Below, in pieces: positions 31,268 to 44,035 of a stretch of DNA of 64,000 nucleotides (within the stretch, counting starts at the first letter, position 1; every line of letters begins with the position of its first letter). Made by a program: the position numbers and the translations under genes. The notes under the pieces were generated by a model. It saw only the letters and a program-made list of their open reading frames with translations, was not told the DNA's origin and searched no databases. This stretch comes from Mactra quadrangularis (taxonomy: Eukaryota > Mollusca > Bivalvia > Venerida > Mactridae): NCBI GenBank assembly GCA_025267735.1, contig CM046303.1, positions 67,719,034 through 67,783,033 on the forward strand, in the 5' to 3' direction.

Positions 31268-31505
31268 CCAGGGGCAAGAACCTAGATATTGGGGCCGTAG
31301 ATGGGGTGGGTACGGGAGGGGTGTCTTTTCCCGCCGGTCAAAATTTTTGTGAATGTAAGCCTCCGTAACTCGATTTCTAGCACTTCCAGTACTCCCTGTT
31401 TAAGAACAAATGTCTGTATTTGACCTCAAGATTTTCAATATGTGTCATGAAATTAACTCGCGGGGGTCGCGGCCCTTACGGCTCCAGCTCCTACGCGCCT
31501 GCATT
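31268..31505. repeat. GC-richer fragment, probable DNA-transposon remnant
   Basis: Begins CAGGGGCAAGAACCTAG and ends GGCTCCAGCTCCTACGCGCC, imperfectly inverted. Contains GGGGTGGGTACGGGAGGGG. No ORF that I recognise. Confidence 0.35.
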
Positions 31506-31732
31506 CTGCAAATAATTGTACTATAATTAAAAGGTTATTCATGTAACATGAGTTACATAGTTTTAGAGCTTTATTAGGTATTTTTGAGAAAAAAACTTCA
31601 GTTTTAGTCTTGATATAAAGGCTTTAAACTGATCCTGGTCAAATATGATATTTGTTAAACTTCAACAGTTCTAAAAAGTAGCTATAATTGTGTCTGCATA
31701 ACTAAACTTAAAAACTTAATTAATTAACCAAC

Positions 31733-32025
31733 TTGAAGGTTGGTAGTGCCATTGGTAGTGCACTGGATTTTCCAATCTATTGTCCTGAAGAGGGTTGGGG
31801 TGCAAATCCCACCCGATTATAGGAGGTTATACCCTTCCATGAAAATTCGACAATGTTAATGTCAATTTTCTTCCATTATTAAGATATGTGGAGAAGTTCC
31901 CTGTCTTGTGGAAGGGTAGGTAAGTACTGGTTATAGACAATGGTCCAGGAAAGCTAGGTTAGGTGGGCTGGACGCTAGAAAAATAACTTAAAATTGTGTT
32001 GACACGGCGTTAAACCCAGTATAAA
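31733..32025 (+). mobile_element. SINE family A, full length but diverged
   Basis: Head TTGGTAGTGCCATTGG and GGTGCAAATCCC, body GGTTATACCCTTCCATGAAA and GGTCCAGGAAAGCTAGG, tail CGGCGTTAAACCCAGT. Confidence 0.85.
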
Positions 32026-32672
32026 TTAATTGAATTAATTATATTTTTCAGTTTGAAGTTTATGTTAAATTTGATTGATCATTATCTTGTATTCATTAAT
32101 TCATCATCTAGTTTATTAGACATTTCTATGTTACAACTATATATATGCTTGGATGACTTTCAGTCATTCATTCAGTTGTAAACTTTTATGACTTCACTTT
32201 GGAAAATTTGTTCAACCTTAACATAGAATTTGAAATAAGTATATGCTGAAAGCAGATAAAGTTTTACTATTTAACGAGATTGCACCTGATTTAATATTGT
32301 TTACTTTTCATCCTTGGTTAGACATTATGACCTGGTTTACTGACAACCATTTTATACTTCATACAACTAGTATAATAGAACTAAGTTAAATATAATTTAT
32401 GAAGATGATTTTGGTGTATATAAATCATAAAATGTACAACAAGCCAGGTTTCTTTTCCATATATAGCAGAGGCTGTTAACAGGTGTCTTCCCCTTCTGAA
32501 ATTTATTTGAAATAATGCATTTTTCCACAAATTTGGAAGTTATATTGATTTTTCATTCCCCTATCAATGAAATTTCGATAACATTATTTTGTATAAAGTA
32601 AGGCTCCTGGCCCCTCCTTCCCCACATACTGAAAAATTCCCTGAAAACATTTCTCAATTTTTTGTTATTGTG
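32026..32672. other. No gene seen
   Basis: AT-rich unique sequence. Confidence 0.4.
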
Positions 32673-32970
32673 GTCTGCTAGGTAGCTGACAGTCAGGAGC
32701 GCACAAGTCTACTGATTCACAGGTCATGGGTTTTATTCCCAGATCATACTTTCATGGAGTTGGGTCATGATATAATTTGTATGGGCATTCTCCCTCCAAC
32801 CATTGAATTTAAATAACGTAGGGCTGTTGTCAGTCACTATTGGAAGTATGTGCCTAGTAACTGGCTAACAGCTGAATCCTGAGATTTAGCCTTTCCAGGA
32901 CTGACTGCACAGTGATGTGACTGATTGATGCAATGAGTTGCTACACAGTGTTTAATATCCAACCAAGATA
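32673..32970 (+). mobile_element. SINE family B, diverged
   Basis: Head TAGGTAGCTGACAGTCAGG..GGGTTTTATTCCC, body GGGCTGTTGTCAGTCACT and GATTTAGCCTTTCCAGG, end CACAGTGTTTAATATCC. Confidence 0.75.
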
Positions 32971-33377
32971 AAAATGCTCCTGTTGTTGCTGATACTACTA
33001 GATCCTTTATTTATACATTGGCCCCATTTTTGTTTACTCAGAAAAGAAGGAAGTAAATAATATAAGACCTTCATTATTTAATCAACATCCCTTATTTTAT
33101 GGTTATGTACTTATAGGCTTATGACATGATGACGAGACCAAAATCCTTAAGAGTACATTGTATCCTGTTAAAGTTTATATAGGATTGAGGGTTGAAACCT
33201 TGTGGTTGTTTAATACTTTGTTTTCTGTTGTCATTAACATTTATTATAATTCACCATTGGATAGTGACTTAGAGTAATCTTGTTTTATTCGAGTATATTT
33301 TATTATATGCATGTATTTCTCATTATAGGGTTTCAATAATTTCATAGTACACTAGCTCGAGGTTTCTTTTTTGTTTT
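32971..33377. other. No gene seen
   Basis: AT-rich unique sequence. Confidence 0.4.
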
Positions 33378-33600
33378 TAGCCCCCCAGTTGGGCGGGCAT
33401 CTGATGTCGTTAACAATTGGGTTAAAGTTTTTTCTTTACCATATATTTCTGCCGTTTATTGTCAGATCTTTATGAACTTCATACAATAATAAGATACCAT
33501 GTGATGAACAGAATTAGAAAGTAACCAAAACTCTACTAGGCTTTATTATGGATTATTTCCTTTTGTAATTTTTGTGTTTAAGTTTTTAATAAAAACAATA
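33378..33600 (+). repeat. Dispersed repeat R1, copy 1
   Basis: GGGCGGGCATCTGATGTCGTTAACAATT, cut here to its first parts GGGCGGGCATC and GTCGTTAACAATTG, then TTTATTGTCAGA and TTATTATGGATTATTTCC. Matches 45285-45505 at roughly 80%. Likely a fragment of a larger transposon. Confidence 0.6.
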
Positions 33601-36600
33601 AACAAATAAAGAAAATGTAGTAATTTTAAAGTAACCTAAATAAACTATAATAATAATAATAATAATAATGACTTACCTAAAAATCTAAAATAATAAAATA
33701 ATTTAATCTTAAAATCTTTATTCTACTGTCATTGGTCAAGTGGTGACCATACTGACAGTGTCTTAGCCTTATATAGTATTTTTGAAAAACAAAGGAAGGA
33801 AATTATTACATCATTCACACATTATTAGAAACTTGATAAAATCTAATTTCCTATATCCTAAATAAAAATGCCATAAGGTGAAATATTAAGTATAAATTAG
33901 TCAAAGTGTTAAATCTATATAATAAATACATGTAATTACCTTTAGTTTTGCACTTAAAAAAACTTGATAATATCTAATAAATATCCTGCATCAAAGATGA
34001 AGGAAATTGCCTTAAAGGTTGTCATTTTAAGAAGGGATTGTAAAATTGTCAAAAGGTTAGACATAATGAACAAAATATTAAAATCAAAAATACATATTAG
34101 CCTATTGTATCTTATTTTAATAGAACAACTAAACATTTTTAAACATGATAATATACAAAATATATTACATGACTTTCCTGCAAAATTTAGCAGCATAATA
34201 TCTATATTATGGACTTTAATTTGTTATTTGAGTTCATTTTAAAAGTGTGCTGTCTCATCTTTTTAGTTTTTAATTAGAGCAAGATTAGTACGTGTAAAAT
34301 GATGAAGATCAATTTGAAGTACCCAGGGTTCACATATGTGAGTTTTTGACATTGACAATCATTGGTTATCATAAGATAGTATTTTAACTTGGTGACATCA
34401 ATTAGATTAAATAGTTTAGATTATAGGACAGAGGTTGTAAGGTATGTTGGTTCTCACTCAATTTTAATTATGACGGTCATTGACTAGTTGGTGAATTTAG
34501 TGTTTTTATTTTAAGGTCACTGACATGATTGGCTCATGCATGCATTTTAACATCATAAACAAGTGTTTCCATGAAAGATGAATATTTATGAATAATTTAT
34601 CTTTATTGGGGGTATATAGTTAATGCAAATTGAACTGAAACATATTTATAAATTACATGCTTTGGTAGTTATATACAATTCTAAACTAAGAGAAATCCAA
34701 ATTGACTTTGTGAGTTCTGATCGTTGGCTTAAAATTCTATGCTAAAAATGAATTGACCTTTTAACTAGGTCAAGTTAAAAAATAATTTGTGCAGAGGATT
34801 CATATTAAACAATTTTAACTAACTAGTTAATGTTAGCATTTTCAGACAAAACAATGTTGTAAGTTATTCAAGTTATTACCTGATATTTGTTTGTGTTTTG
34901 GCTGCTACAAGAATTTGATGAAAAACAAAATTTTATCGACATAAATAGATTTTAAATATTAAAAAAAGGCTTTTCAATAATTTCGAAGTTTCAATTATGT
35001 AAAAGTACCATAGGCATAATTTAAGACTATAATATCTTGCTCTATTGAAAAAATCAGTATTTCAGACATAATTAGAAACAAAATACTAACATGCTGTGTT
35101 ATAAAGCATGAAATCTAACAATATTTCAGATAGAAAATTGGAAATAGAATATTTTTTTATCTTCACAAAACGGAAACCCATATCTGGCAGCTATCATGGA
35201 TTTTAAAACAAATTTTGAGACTTAATGAGTATTGTACGGTATCATTGATTTTCTATTGTTCATAATGGAAACGACGTAATTTTCCCCATCATTCAATGTT
35301 AAATGCTCGCAGGAAAGTTACGATTTAGGCAACAAACTTTAACGTAGCGTCTTATTATTGCCAATAAGATCAATGTTAAATGACTATGTTCTCTCACATA
35401 ATGGTTTGGCATATAGATTTAGGTGCGTTTTAGAATCTTCACCGAGAGGTTCAATATGTGAAACAATGTTACGTATGTAAATTTTTGTCATTGAATGGTT
35501 GGCAGACATGAACATTTACCGTCTTCTGACTTGCTGGTATTAACAATGAAAAAGACGTTATAGACGTTTTTATTGTTTCCTAGGAAAGAATCAAACTGTG
35601 TAATATGGTTCCTAGCTTAGCTAAGATGGAGAGAGATATCAGTTTTGTATAAGATTGTTAAACAAGTCTCCAATGTTTTTTGTTTTATGTACACTGTAAC
35701 AGATACAAGACTTGGGAACTATCATATTTATGGTTGTGACATGGCATAATGGTGCTCCATAGTTGCATGTCAGTTTGGCGGAGAGTTTAACAAGTTTGGA
35801 GAACAGTCATGACCCTAGCCTACTTACACTTTTATTCACACAGTCCAGCTATTTGACAATTTGCCCTTAAATTGCTATATAATATGATAAATCAAACTAT
35901 TGCTGTGTAATATTTACGTTGATGACTTGGGCTGAGGGGTCTGCAGCAGTGCTAGTGTTGATCCATGTTTGGTAGGAAAATAGGACTTAGAGACATTGGA
36001 GAAGTGTAACTAACTCTAACATTTTGACTTTAACAAGTGTTTTACACTCAGGGGAATTACTTTCTGGTGAATTATTGAAATTAAGAATCTTATACAATTG
36101 GTCAAATTATTTGCAAAATCTTTGATTGGTCATTTGTCAGCCACTGGTGTAAGTATGTGCTTAGTATAATAGGTTAAAAGCTTTATTTCAAATATCAAGA
36201 CCAGTCCAATGGGACTGTTCACGCTACCATACGCCAGAAGTGTATAGCAGTAGGTACTGTGATATATTGCTTTGCAAACTAAATACAAGGCTGCATAATC
36301 TTTCTGTCTTAAACAGCTTATTCAGCTGCTCAGTATTTCAGTATGTTATTGTGCTTAGTATGAAAAGGGTCTTAGCTAACTCTGGGGAGGGAAAACAGAG
36401 TGCATTTTTAGAGTTATTGGAACAGATTGTTCCATTCAAAGCCAATTTTAGGATAAAACATAAATTTTATAAAATATTTGAAGGAAAGAATTTTACAAAG
36501 AATTGCAAATAAAATATGGCTGAATATCGGTATGTTAAATTTGTACCATGGTATGTATTGCCGCAGCTGCATATTGCAATACACCAGTATACCGGTATAA

Positions 36601-37640
36601 AGTGACAGCCCTACAGTCCTGGTACCAACAGATAGATGACTGTTGGCAGGAGATATGTCTGGAAATTTATTGAAATGCAGCAGGAAAAGCACACCACAAA
36701 GTCTTCAAGCAAATCTGAGACTGGTTTAAGTAATTGATCACATTTGTAATGATTATCAATTATGTTGTGCATTTATCATTTGATTATTTTAAAATATGAT
36801 TTATTTGTTCTGTCTCTTGTTAACATTGTACCATAAATCACTAAATGTCTCATTTCTTGCAGGATATTTGACCCTATAATAAGCAAACATTGAATTGTAT
36901 TTTACTTATTTTGTAGACAAAATAATATAGTAGGAGAGTTTTACCATAGAAAACAAGTGTAACGGTAAAACATTGCATGATTTATACGGCCCTGTCAGTT
37001 AATAATGAAGTGAAGTGAGTCGTAGCTAATACAGTTTGGGTTTATTATAGTCGGGAATCTGATTTGTCAGAAATTGTTCTATCAAAGAGTTTTCTGGTCG
37101 AGTATTGATTCTTGATGTTCCAGGAACTTTGAGATGTCTTTGAGTTCTACGATTCCAGGAAGGCTTTCCATTGTATTGTAGATAAATACAATTTGTTTCT
37201 TTCATTTTTGTTGTCTTTTACTTGGTTCAGTAAATTCCATAATTGAATCTTTGTTAGACTGTTCACTTTAACTAAGAGATTTAGTTAGGGTTAAGGTGGT
37301 TCGTCCATTGTCCATTGTTTTTATTTAAGGTAAATACATCATTCTTTGTTGTTATATCCTCATATTTGATAGTAAAATGGACACATTGAGTAGAATGACA
37401 AGATGCAGTTTATTGCTGAAACCTATGTTATGAAAGAGAATATCAAATAAGCATGGAAATGGTTATATTATCAATTAGGGTTGTCTCCCTTGATATAAAA
37501 CATGAATGATACAACAATTATTAAAACATGACAGTGACAGTTGGTCATCACATCTTGTTAGCAGAATATTTCCTGATAAAAGTTTATTAGAACATTGTAA
37601 TTAAGGGAACTTAACTTTTCACTCCACTATATTTACACTA
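33601..37640. other. Long AT-rich stretch without a gene
   Basis: An (AAT/TAA)n run at 33648-33668 and a SINE B body fragment at about 36127-36175 (GTCAGCCACTGGTGTAAGTATG). Paired ORFs on both strands at 33954-34242 and 36240-36692 are AT-rich chance frames. I see no exon with credible splice sites. Confidence 0.4.
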
Positions 37641-37649
37641 CAGTAGATC

Positions 37650-38060
37650 TGAAAGTACTTATGCCTCTTTCTCATTACTCCGTGCCTTCTCATTCGATCC
37701 GTGCCTTAATAAAAACGGTATATCAACACGTGCGGACATCGCACGTGTCCGAATTCTGTGCAAGTTCGTAGCGTTCGACCTGCTCAATCAGTTTACAGAA
37801 AAATATTCAGAACTAACATGCATTATTGCTTGAAGAACAAAAATCAATATGTTCTCATCACGATTTTGCTCAGAATTGATATTAAACAAACCACATTTCG
37901 CTAATTTGATGCAAAATCTAGCCTGACCTACTTGTATTAAATTTTCTTTACACATGGTGGCCATTGTTTTTGTGTGTGCAGGTACGACGCGTTTCATTGG
38001 TTGACCTATTTTGCCTAGCTAAGGGGTTCAGTGCGGGGTATTGATTTGCACTCATTATTC
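37650..38060. other. CpG-richer patch with an E-box palindrome
   Basis: CpG is far denser here than in the surroundings. ACACGTGCG-GACAT-CGCACGTGT (37726-37748) is a 9-bp palindrome carrying two CACGTG E-boxes. A minus-strand ORF (37997-37788, 69 codons) starts in it but is unrecognised. It could be a small promoter or an old transposon end. Confidence 0.3.
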
Positions 38061-39165
38061 AATTAGCGCTTTAAGTTGGTGTTAATTAAGTCTAATTTAA
38101 CTTATTAAAATCGTTTGCAACGGATAATCCAAACATTTTTTGTGGTTTTATGAAAAGTCCATTACATTCCTTGTTTATTGTTGACTGTTTTTGGACCTCT
38201 CAATATATTTTAGCTCTAGAATTTACGTTATAAAAATAGTTATACATAGTTACAAATATACCTGTGATTGTCTACATTCTAATTAAAGTGAAAAAAACGA
38301 TATTAAACTATTCTCTAGTTATAAGTTTTAAACATTAAAATCTGCTCTAAGCACTGTTGAAACAAAGTTATTTCTAGATATACAATAGCTTCAACACTAA
38401 CATATTTCAAGAGTAAGAAAAATAATACTTCCCCCCTGTGGAGCCCCAATATGTATAGACCAAAGTCAAGGACACGAATCCATGGAGAAACAAACAGCTA
38501 ATTGACATGGACTATACGCAGCATTGAAAAAAGGTGAAAAAGTTAGTTTAAGTGATAGTTATTCAAGATTTTTTGCTCAATTTGTTGATTTAGATGTTGG
38601 TACACAATATATTTATATTTGTGACCCGATTTACTAATCCATCTACCGCGCATGCGCAAAAATAAAGGTGAAGGGGCACGAATTTACGAGAAGAGAGCAT
38701 AATTAATTACTTACACTTACATTCATTACCTTAAGCCATTAGCCCGAAGTATTGTATATCAGTGACCATAGTTTTGGAGGCTGATAGATAACATTTTCTG
38801 ATCTCACAAGAAGTAATAAAAAATATTCCAAAATTGTCAAAAATTCTGTCTCTATTTGTCTCTCTTCTGTGTTCTATTAGAGATATTTTGTTTACATATA
38901 CATTGTATATATATAACATGACATCTTTAAATTTTCTCTGCAATGATGTCATTTATCTTTTAAAATGATGTCATTTGAATGATATTTTTTCACTACAATG
39001 AAAGTACCCTGTATGAATTTTATATTTTCACTATATTTTCATTAAAAAAGAACAGACGTGAAAGAAAAACTGGTCTTATTTAGGTTGGCTGGTTCCCTAA
39101 CTTCCCTATACATATTGTATCAATACTTTTATGATGTATGAAATTTCGATATTATGAATCATGTT
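38061..39165. other. No gene seen; one NRF1-type palindrome
   Basis: CGCGCATGCGCA at 38647-38658 fits the NRF1 binding consensus. The rest is AT-rich. Confidence 0.3.
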
Positions 39166-39668
39166 TCTCCAATATCAATTCATGAAGTTACATTTTCCAT
39201 CTTTCATAAACACACAATATGTGAATTCTTGTTTTTTTTTTCATAGAAAAATCTTTCAATCATGTCAAATGCATGCAATTTTGAATCTTATTAAAACATG
39301 AAACATTATATATATTGATACAAATTTTCAAAAAATCAATGTCTATATCACATGTATATCATAAGGGAATAAAAAATCCTAGTATTTTAGAAATAGTATA
39401 ATTATATATTGTAATATAATCAATATTAGCACAGACAGAAATCTTGTATTTTTATCATTCAAAGTACTAGTTTATCACATTATTCTGTCAAACAGTATAG
39501 ATCTTATATCTTTATATATATTGAATTCTACACTAGTTATCATATAGTGTTTGGGTGTATGGGGGAAAGTGTGAAAAGATTTCTGATACAGTGGTGCGAG
39601 ATCAAGTCTGTGATTTATATCATCTGATAATATCACTGCTACAGTGCCATTCAAAATGTTCTTGGACA
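39166..39668. repeat. Segmental duplicate, copy 1 (about 490 bp)
   Basis: Shares long near-identical runs with 39963-40445, for example TCACATGTATATCATAAGGG and GTGTTTGGGTGTATGGGGG. Copy 1 ends with a single degenerate unit, CTACAGTGCCATTCAAAATG, of the 33-bp repeat that is amplified after copy 2. Confidence 0.85.
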
Positions 39669-39769
39669 AATTAGATTATGAGAAAATTTGGGATCTTTGC
39701 TTTAACTTACTTGCCCTCATTCTGTGACTAGTGAAAATTAATTCAAGCTAGTGCAATTGCTTGCCTTTT

Positions 39770-39897
39770 ACTAGCTCACCTGAGCTAGCTCAGGGTGAGC
39801 TATTAGGATTCATGAATGTCCGTCAAACATCCACACTTCCTCCATTAACACTCTAGCCGTCACATTTTTGCTCTGATTTTCATGAAAACTTAGTCAG
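39770..39897 (+). repeat. Dispersed repeat with AGCTCACCTGAGC head
   Basis: TAGCTCACCTGAGCTAGCTC AGGGTGAGC forms an inverted head, followed by CATGAATGTCCGTCAAACAT. Known to me as a common invertebrate repeat type; related body sequence lies at 50990-51310. Confidence 0.55.
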
Positions 39898-39978
39898 AGG
39901 AGTGAGTATCTTGACTGACCGCTGTTGAATGACCTATACACTGTGTTGCTACATTGTAAAACCAAACAAACAAACCAA
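39898..39978 (+). mobile_element. SINE family B, 3' fragment
   Basis: GGAGTGAGTATCTTGACTGA to a (CAAA)n tail. Confidence 0.7.
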
Positions 39979-40445
39979 TATCAATTCGTGAAGTTGCATT
40001 TTCCATATTTCATGAACACCTAATATGTGAATTCTTGGTTTTTTTTCAATCATGTCAAATATTATCTTGAATCTTATTAAAACATGAAACATTATATATA
40101 TTGATACAAATTTTCAAAAAATCAATGTCTATATCACATGTATATCATAAGGGAATAAAAAATCCTAGTATTTTAGAAATAGTATAATTATATATTGTAA
40201 TATAATCAATATTAGCACAGACAGAAATCTTGTATTTTTATCATTCAAAGTACTAGTTTATCACATTATTCTGTCAAATAGTATAGATCTTATATCTTTA
40301 TATAGATTGAATTCTACACTAGTTGTTATCATATAGTGTTTGGGTGTATGGGGGAAAGTGTGAAAAGATTTCTGATACAGTGGTGTAAGATCAACTATGT
40401 GATTTATTTCATCTGACAATATCTGGTACAGTGCACTTAGAAAGT
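39963..40445. repeat. Segmental duplicate, copy 2
   Basis: See copy 1 at 39166. Runs directly into the 33-bp minisatellite. Confidence 0.85.
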
Positions 40446-40713
40446 TCTTGTACAACTGTTACAGTGCACGCCAAATGTTCTTGTACAACTGTTACAGTGC
40501 ACGCCAAATGTTCTTGTACAACTGTTACAGTGCACGCCAAATGTTCTTGTACAACTGTTACAGTGCACGCCAAATGTTCTTGTACAACTGTTACAGTGCA
40601 CGCCAAAGGTTCTTGTACAACTGTTACAGTGCACGCCAAATGTTCTTGTACAACTGTTACAGTGCACGCCAAATGTTCTTGTACAACTGTTACAGTGCAC
40701 GCCAAATGTTCTT
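40443..40713. repeat. 33-bp minisatellite, eight units
   Basis: Exact 33-bp period (TACAACT starts at 40451, 40484, ... 40682). Units are almost identical; one has AAAGG for AAATG. Because 33 is divisible by three, all frames stay open and give repetitive ORFs on both strands that are not genes. Confidence 0.97.
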
Positions 40714-41039
40714 GAGCAAGATGGTTACTGCTTTAAAAAAATTGTGTTTAGTTAATTGAAAACTTTTGAACTAACTCATGTTTTATAAATGCTTTTCCTG
40801 ATGTTTCAGACGTAATTTGAGGACTAAAATTAGCGTAACAAAACATGAAATGTTTAAGCTATTTTGAGCTCAATTTAAAGACAATCCTTCTTTAATAGAA
40901 ATTCCTTTTTGAATATCAGTAATTGATGCTTAATGGAGAATGCTTTTAAGCTAAAAAAGCAAGACACAAGTCACAACTGAGGGGCCCATTCCTATTTCAA
41001 ATGCAAATTAGATGTAAATGTAATGTTATTGGTAAATTT
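40714..41039. other. No gene seen
   Basis: AT-rich unique sequence. Confidence 0.4.
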
Positions 41040-41215
41040 CTTTTCAACTGTCAATTAGTCCTGCTGATTTAAATACTCACCACAGTACTTATGTACTCAT
41101 GGTCAATAAAATAATAATTATCTATAGATCTGTTAACCAAGATTATCTAACAAATATTGAGTATTAAAATCAGTGGGGTTGATTTGTGTGCCACTGAAAG
41201 TTGAATAATATTTAA
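41040..41215. mobile_element. Palindromic MITE, family P
   Basis: TTTTCAACTGTCAATTAGTC..CTGATTTAAATACTCA at left; TGAGTATTAAAATCAGTGGG..CCACTGAAAGTTGAATAA at right. Confidence 0.8.
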
Positions 41216-42073
41216 CAATGACTAAAGAGTAAAACAATATCCTTTGTAGTAAAATTGGAGCCAAATAGACAAGTATTTCAGAGCAAACCTATCTCCTTAA
41301 AGCTGATTTCAAAATTACATCTTGGCAGACCTGCTGACAATTTGGCACAAACCTAGTGAAATTATTTTTCTTTTTTATGAGCAGCATAAAATGAGGGAAT
41401 GTTTTGTCCTGAATCTTACATCTATGTGATAAATTTAATTTGATAAATAAACTCAATAATGAGTACAAACATTTCTTCATGGTGTGAACATTCTGTTCAT
41501 ATTGTACCAATTATTGTGATGTTTTAATTAAAACATGCACATTTATTTAACAATTACCACATGTATTTCACTACACACACTTTTAACCCATTAAAATTCT
41601 AGTTCTTTTAGACATCAAATACGTGATTGTTCCAAATTTAGACACTTTGGTCCTGCCTAGCTTCATTGATCTTTCTCGTTAGACACTTTATTTACAGACA
41701 TTCTCATGGCTTCAAAATCAGTTTGTTAATTCCCGACATTTTGTAGCCTGGAGAATTTATCAGTTTGTTAAAGTCTCCTGAGTATATTTAGTTGGTGATT
41801 ATTAGTACCAGTGTCAAATAAGAGGAAATTATTTGTCAATTACCACAGGGGATTGTCTTGTGATATTACTGGGAAAGCTTTATTTGTACGTTTTTAAATG
41901 TTAGGGTATTTAAGTGGGAATGAAAATGTTTAGTGCGAGTTTGTTATTTAGTCAGTTTATTTCTGTATTAATTATGACACAAATTACACAATTTATCATC
42001 CTCACAGTTAGTCTAAGTCTCAAGGAAGACTTGCATAATTCCAAGTCAAAAACACTTCTCTGAACTGTGCCTG
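41216..42073. other. No gene seen
   Basis: AT-rich unique sequence. Confidence 0.4.
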
Positions 42074-42139
42074 CATTCTCGTACCAAGAATCTAGTAGGA
42101 TTCTCAATACAATCTTGATAACCTCGGGGTACGAGAATG
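42074..42139. mobile_element. 66-bp palindromic mini-MITE, second copy
   Basis: CATTCTCGTACC / GGTACGAGAATG ends; CTGTGCCTG on both sides (42065-42073, 42140-42148), again a 9-bp duplication. Confidence 0.85.
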
Positions 42140-42904
42140 CTGTGCCTGCTGTCTGCATGTGATCCTTAAAGTACAGTATGTAAGAGTGTGCATGGCTGTA
42201 TTGAAATATATTGGTCTGGCAATAATTGAAAACCATCTCATCATTGGTCCAATCCATATCCAAAACCAGCACAATTGTTTTCCTATAAGACGGAGAAACT
42301 ACTGTTAGCTAGCTCAGTACTGGGCGTCCAGAAAGTTGGTTCAAAAGTGGTTAATAAGATCAAGATAATTAATTGTAAGTAATTGTTTTGGGGACCAGGC
42401 AGAGGACTCAAAAGTGATTAATATAAGTTGTAAGAACTTGTTTCATTATTAAGCTAGAAATTTAATAAAATCCAGACCATAACCTCAAATCCATAGAGTC
42501 CACAGGGAGAGTGTCTGATCCAAATATTTCTCACCTTAAAATATCATAAATAAGCATGTTAAGACTTAATTCTAGAACCTGTAAAACACTTGTTTATATC
42601 AATTAATGCCAGAGAAACCTCTTAAGGTATGTTATAATGTCAATCTATCTTGTGTTTACTATCTGAAGATATTCTATTATCAGACTATATAAGTCAATCA
42701 GGATTATTTAAGTAGACTGATTTACTTATCGTGTCAATCTTGATCTATATTCTCTTGTTTTAACAGCTTTTATATAACCAGTCTAAAATTCTGTAAATAT
42801 TTTATATTGTAAACTATTCCATGGTTTCACACTCAGGCAGCCATCAGACTCTATATCAATTAAAGACGCTACATAATAATGTTAATTTTTTTTCAAACTA
42901 TTTA
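42140..42904. other. No gene seen
   Basis: AT-rich unique sequence. Confidence 0.4.
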
Positions 42905-43068
42905 TTGTTAAATTTTATTCAACTGTTATGGGCACATACATTAACTCAGCTGATTCAAATACTCAATATATGTTCAACGATCTTTGTACATAAGTAAGGA
43001 TATCTTTTTTCAATCCACATTACGAAAGTACTGTGTGAGTGTTTAAATCAGTGGGGTTAATTTATGAT
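42905..43068. mobile_element. Palindromic MITE, family P, diverged
   Basis: TTATTCAACTGTTATGGGCAC at left (first 20 bases shown in part), GTTTAAATCAGTGGGGTTAA at right. Confidence 0.55.
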
Positions 43069-43139
43069 TTTGATTTAAAACTCTCTCCTCGCATACTCAC
43101 TAATTTTCATCTGACACAAACTTGTACTTGAATTCTCAT

Positions 43140-44035
43140 TCAGCAATGTATGTGCAGCTATCAGTAACGGCAGTAAAGCAGTACAACAGTAAATCCTTAC
43201 TGTTAGAATTTTCACTAGTACAGCAGTACAACAGTAAATCCTTACTGTTAGAATTTTCACCAGTACAGGAGTACAACAGTAAATCCTTACTGTTAGAATT
43301 TTCACCAGTACAACAGTAAATCCTTACTGATAGAATTTTCCCCAGTACAATGTATGTGAAGACAGCAGTAAGGGCAGTACAACAGTATAGTGCGTACAAG
43401 TTGACCCAGACCTGACCTTTATGCAAGAATATTCATTACATTGAATACGAGTGTAGTATTAGTGCTCGGATAATATCGTCAAGGCTCGAATGTAATTATA
43501 ACACAGGGATTAATTTTAAAGTACATTAAAAGCGTACAATGAGTGTTTATTACATATGGACTGGACCAGATGATTATACTATGAGGCTAGCTACCAATTC
43601 AAATGTTGTGGGTTTTCGCCCCACAACCGCCATCCCCCATCCATTTTATTATCAATTATATTAAAAAATGTAAGAACACGAGTTTCCCGTTTGATTGCAT
43701 TTGAATCGTGAGTTGTTTTACATGCGTGATGTGTATACTTTATACATGTCTTATTTTATCTTAAATATGTAACGAGCCGAAGCATATAGTAGGCGTGGTA
43801 TTGATTTTCGCCGGGATACGTGTAAATGATAATTAGATGCAAATGAGAAAGGTAAGGTCGGGTTCAATGTGTACGCACTATACAACAGTAAACTCTTACT
43901 GTTAGAATTTTCGGCACAGTAAGGGTTTACTGCTGTACTGCAGTAATGTTATACTGCCAAAAATATAACAGTAAGGGTTTACTGTTGTACTGCTGTACTG
44001 TCATTACTGCTAGCTTCACATACATCATTCAGCAT
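43140..44035. mobile_element. Foldback/TIR element with amplified repeat arm
   Basis: Inverted ends of about 60 bp: ATGTATGTGCAGCTATCAGT at left and ACTGCTAGCTTCACATACAT at right. The left arm holds four copies of an AACAGTAAATCCTTACTG unit (starts 43185, 43230, 43275, 43312); the right arm holds inverse copies. No transposase. A second MITE sits inside. Confidence 0.75.
43391..43884. mobile_element. Nested MITE, family Q
   Basis: Ends TATAGTGCGTACAAGTTGAC and, inverted, TATAGTGCGTACACATTGAA (as read on the other strand). Shares subterminal GACCTGACCTTT and interior motifs with 60823-61086. Confidence 0.7.

Noticed and set aside
33954..34242. Paired ORFs on opposite strands
   Set aside because: AT-rich, low-complexity composition and no recognisable domain or splice signals.
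40443..40713. CRISPR-like array
   Set aside because: Units are identical end to end with no spacers; eukaryotic minisatellite.
40431..40759. Overlapping ORFs of 87-103 codons on both strands
   Set aside because: They are the three-divisible 33-bp minisatellite read in several frames; no unique protein sequence.
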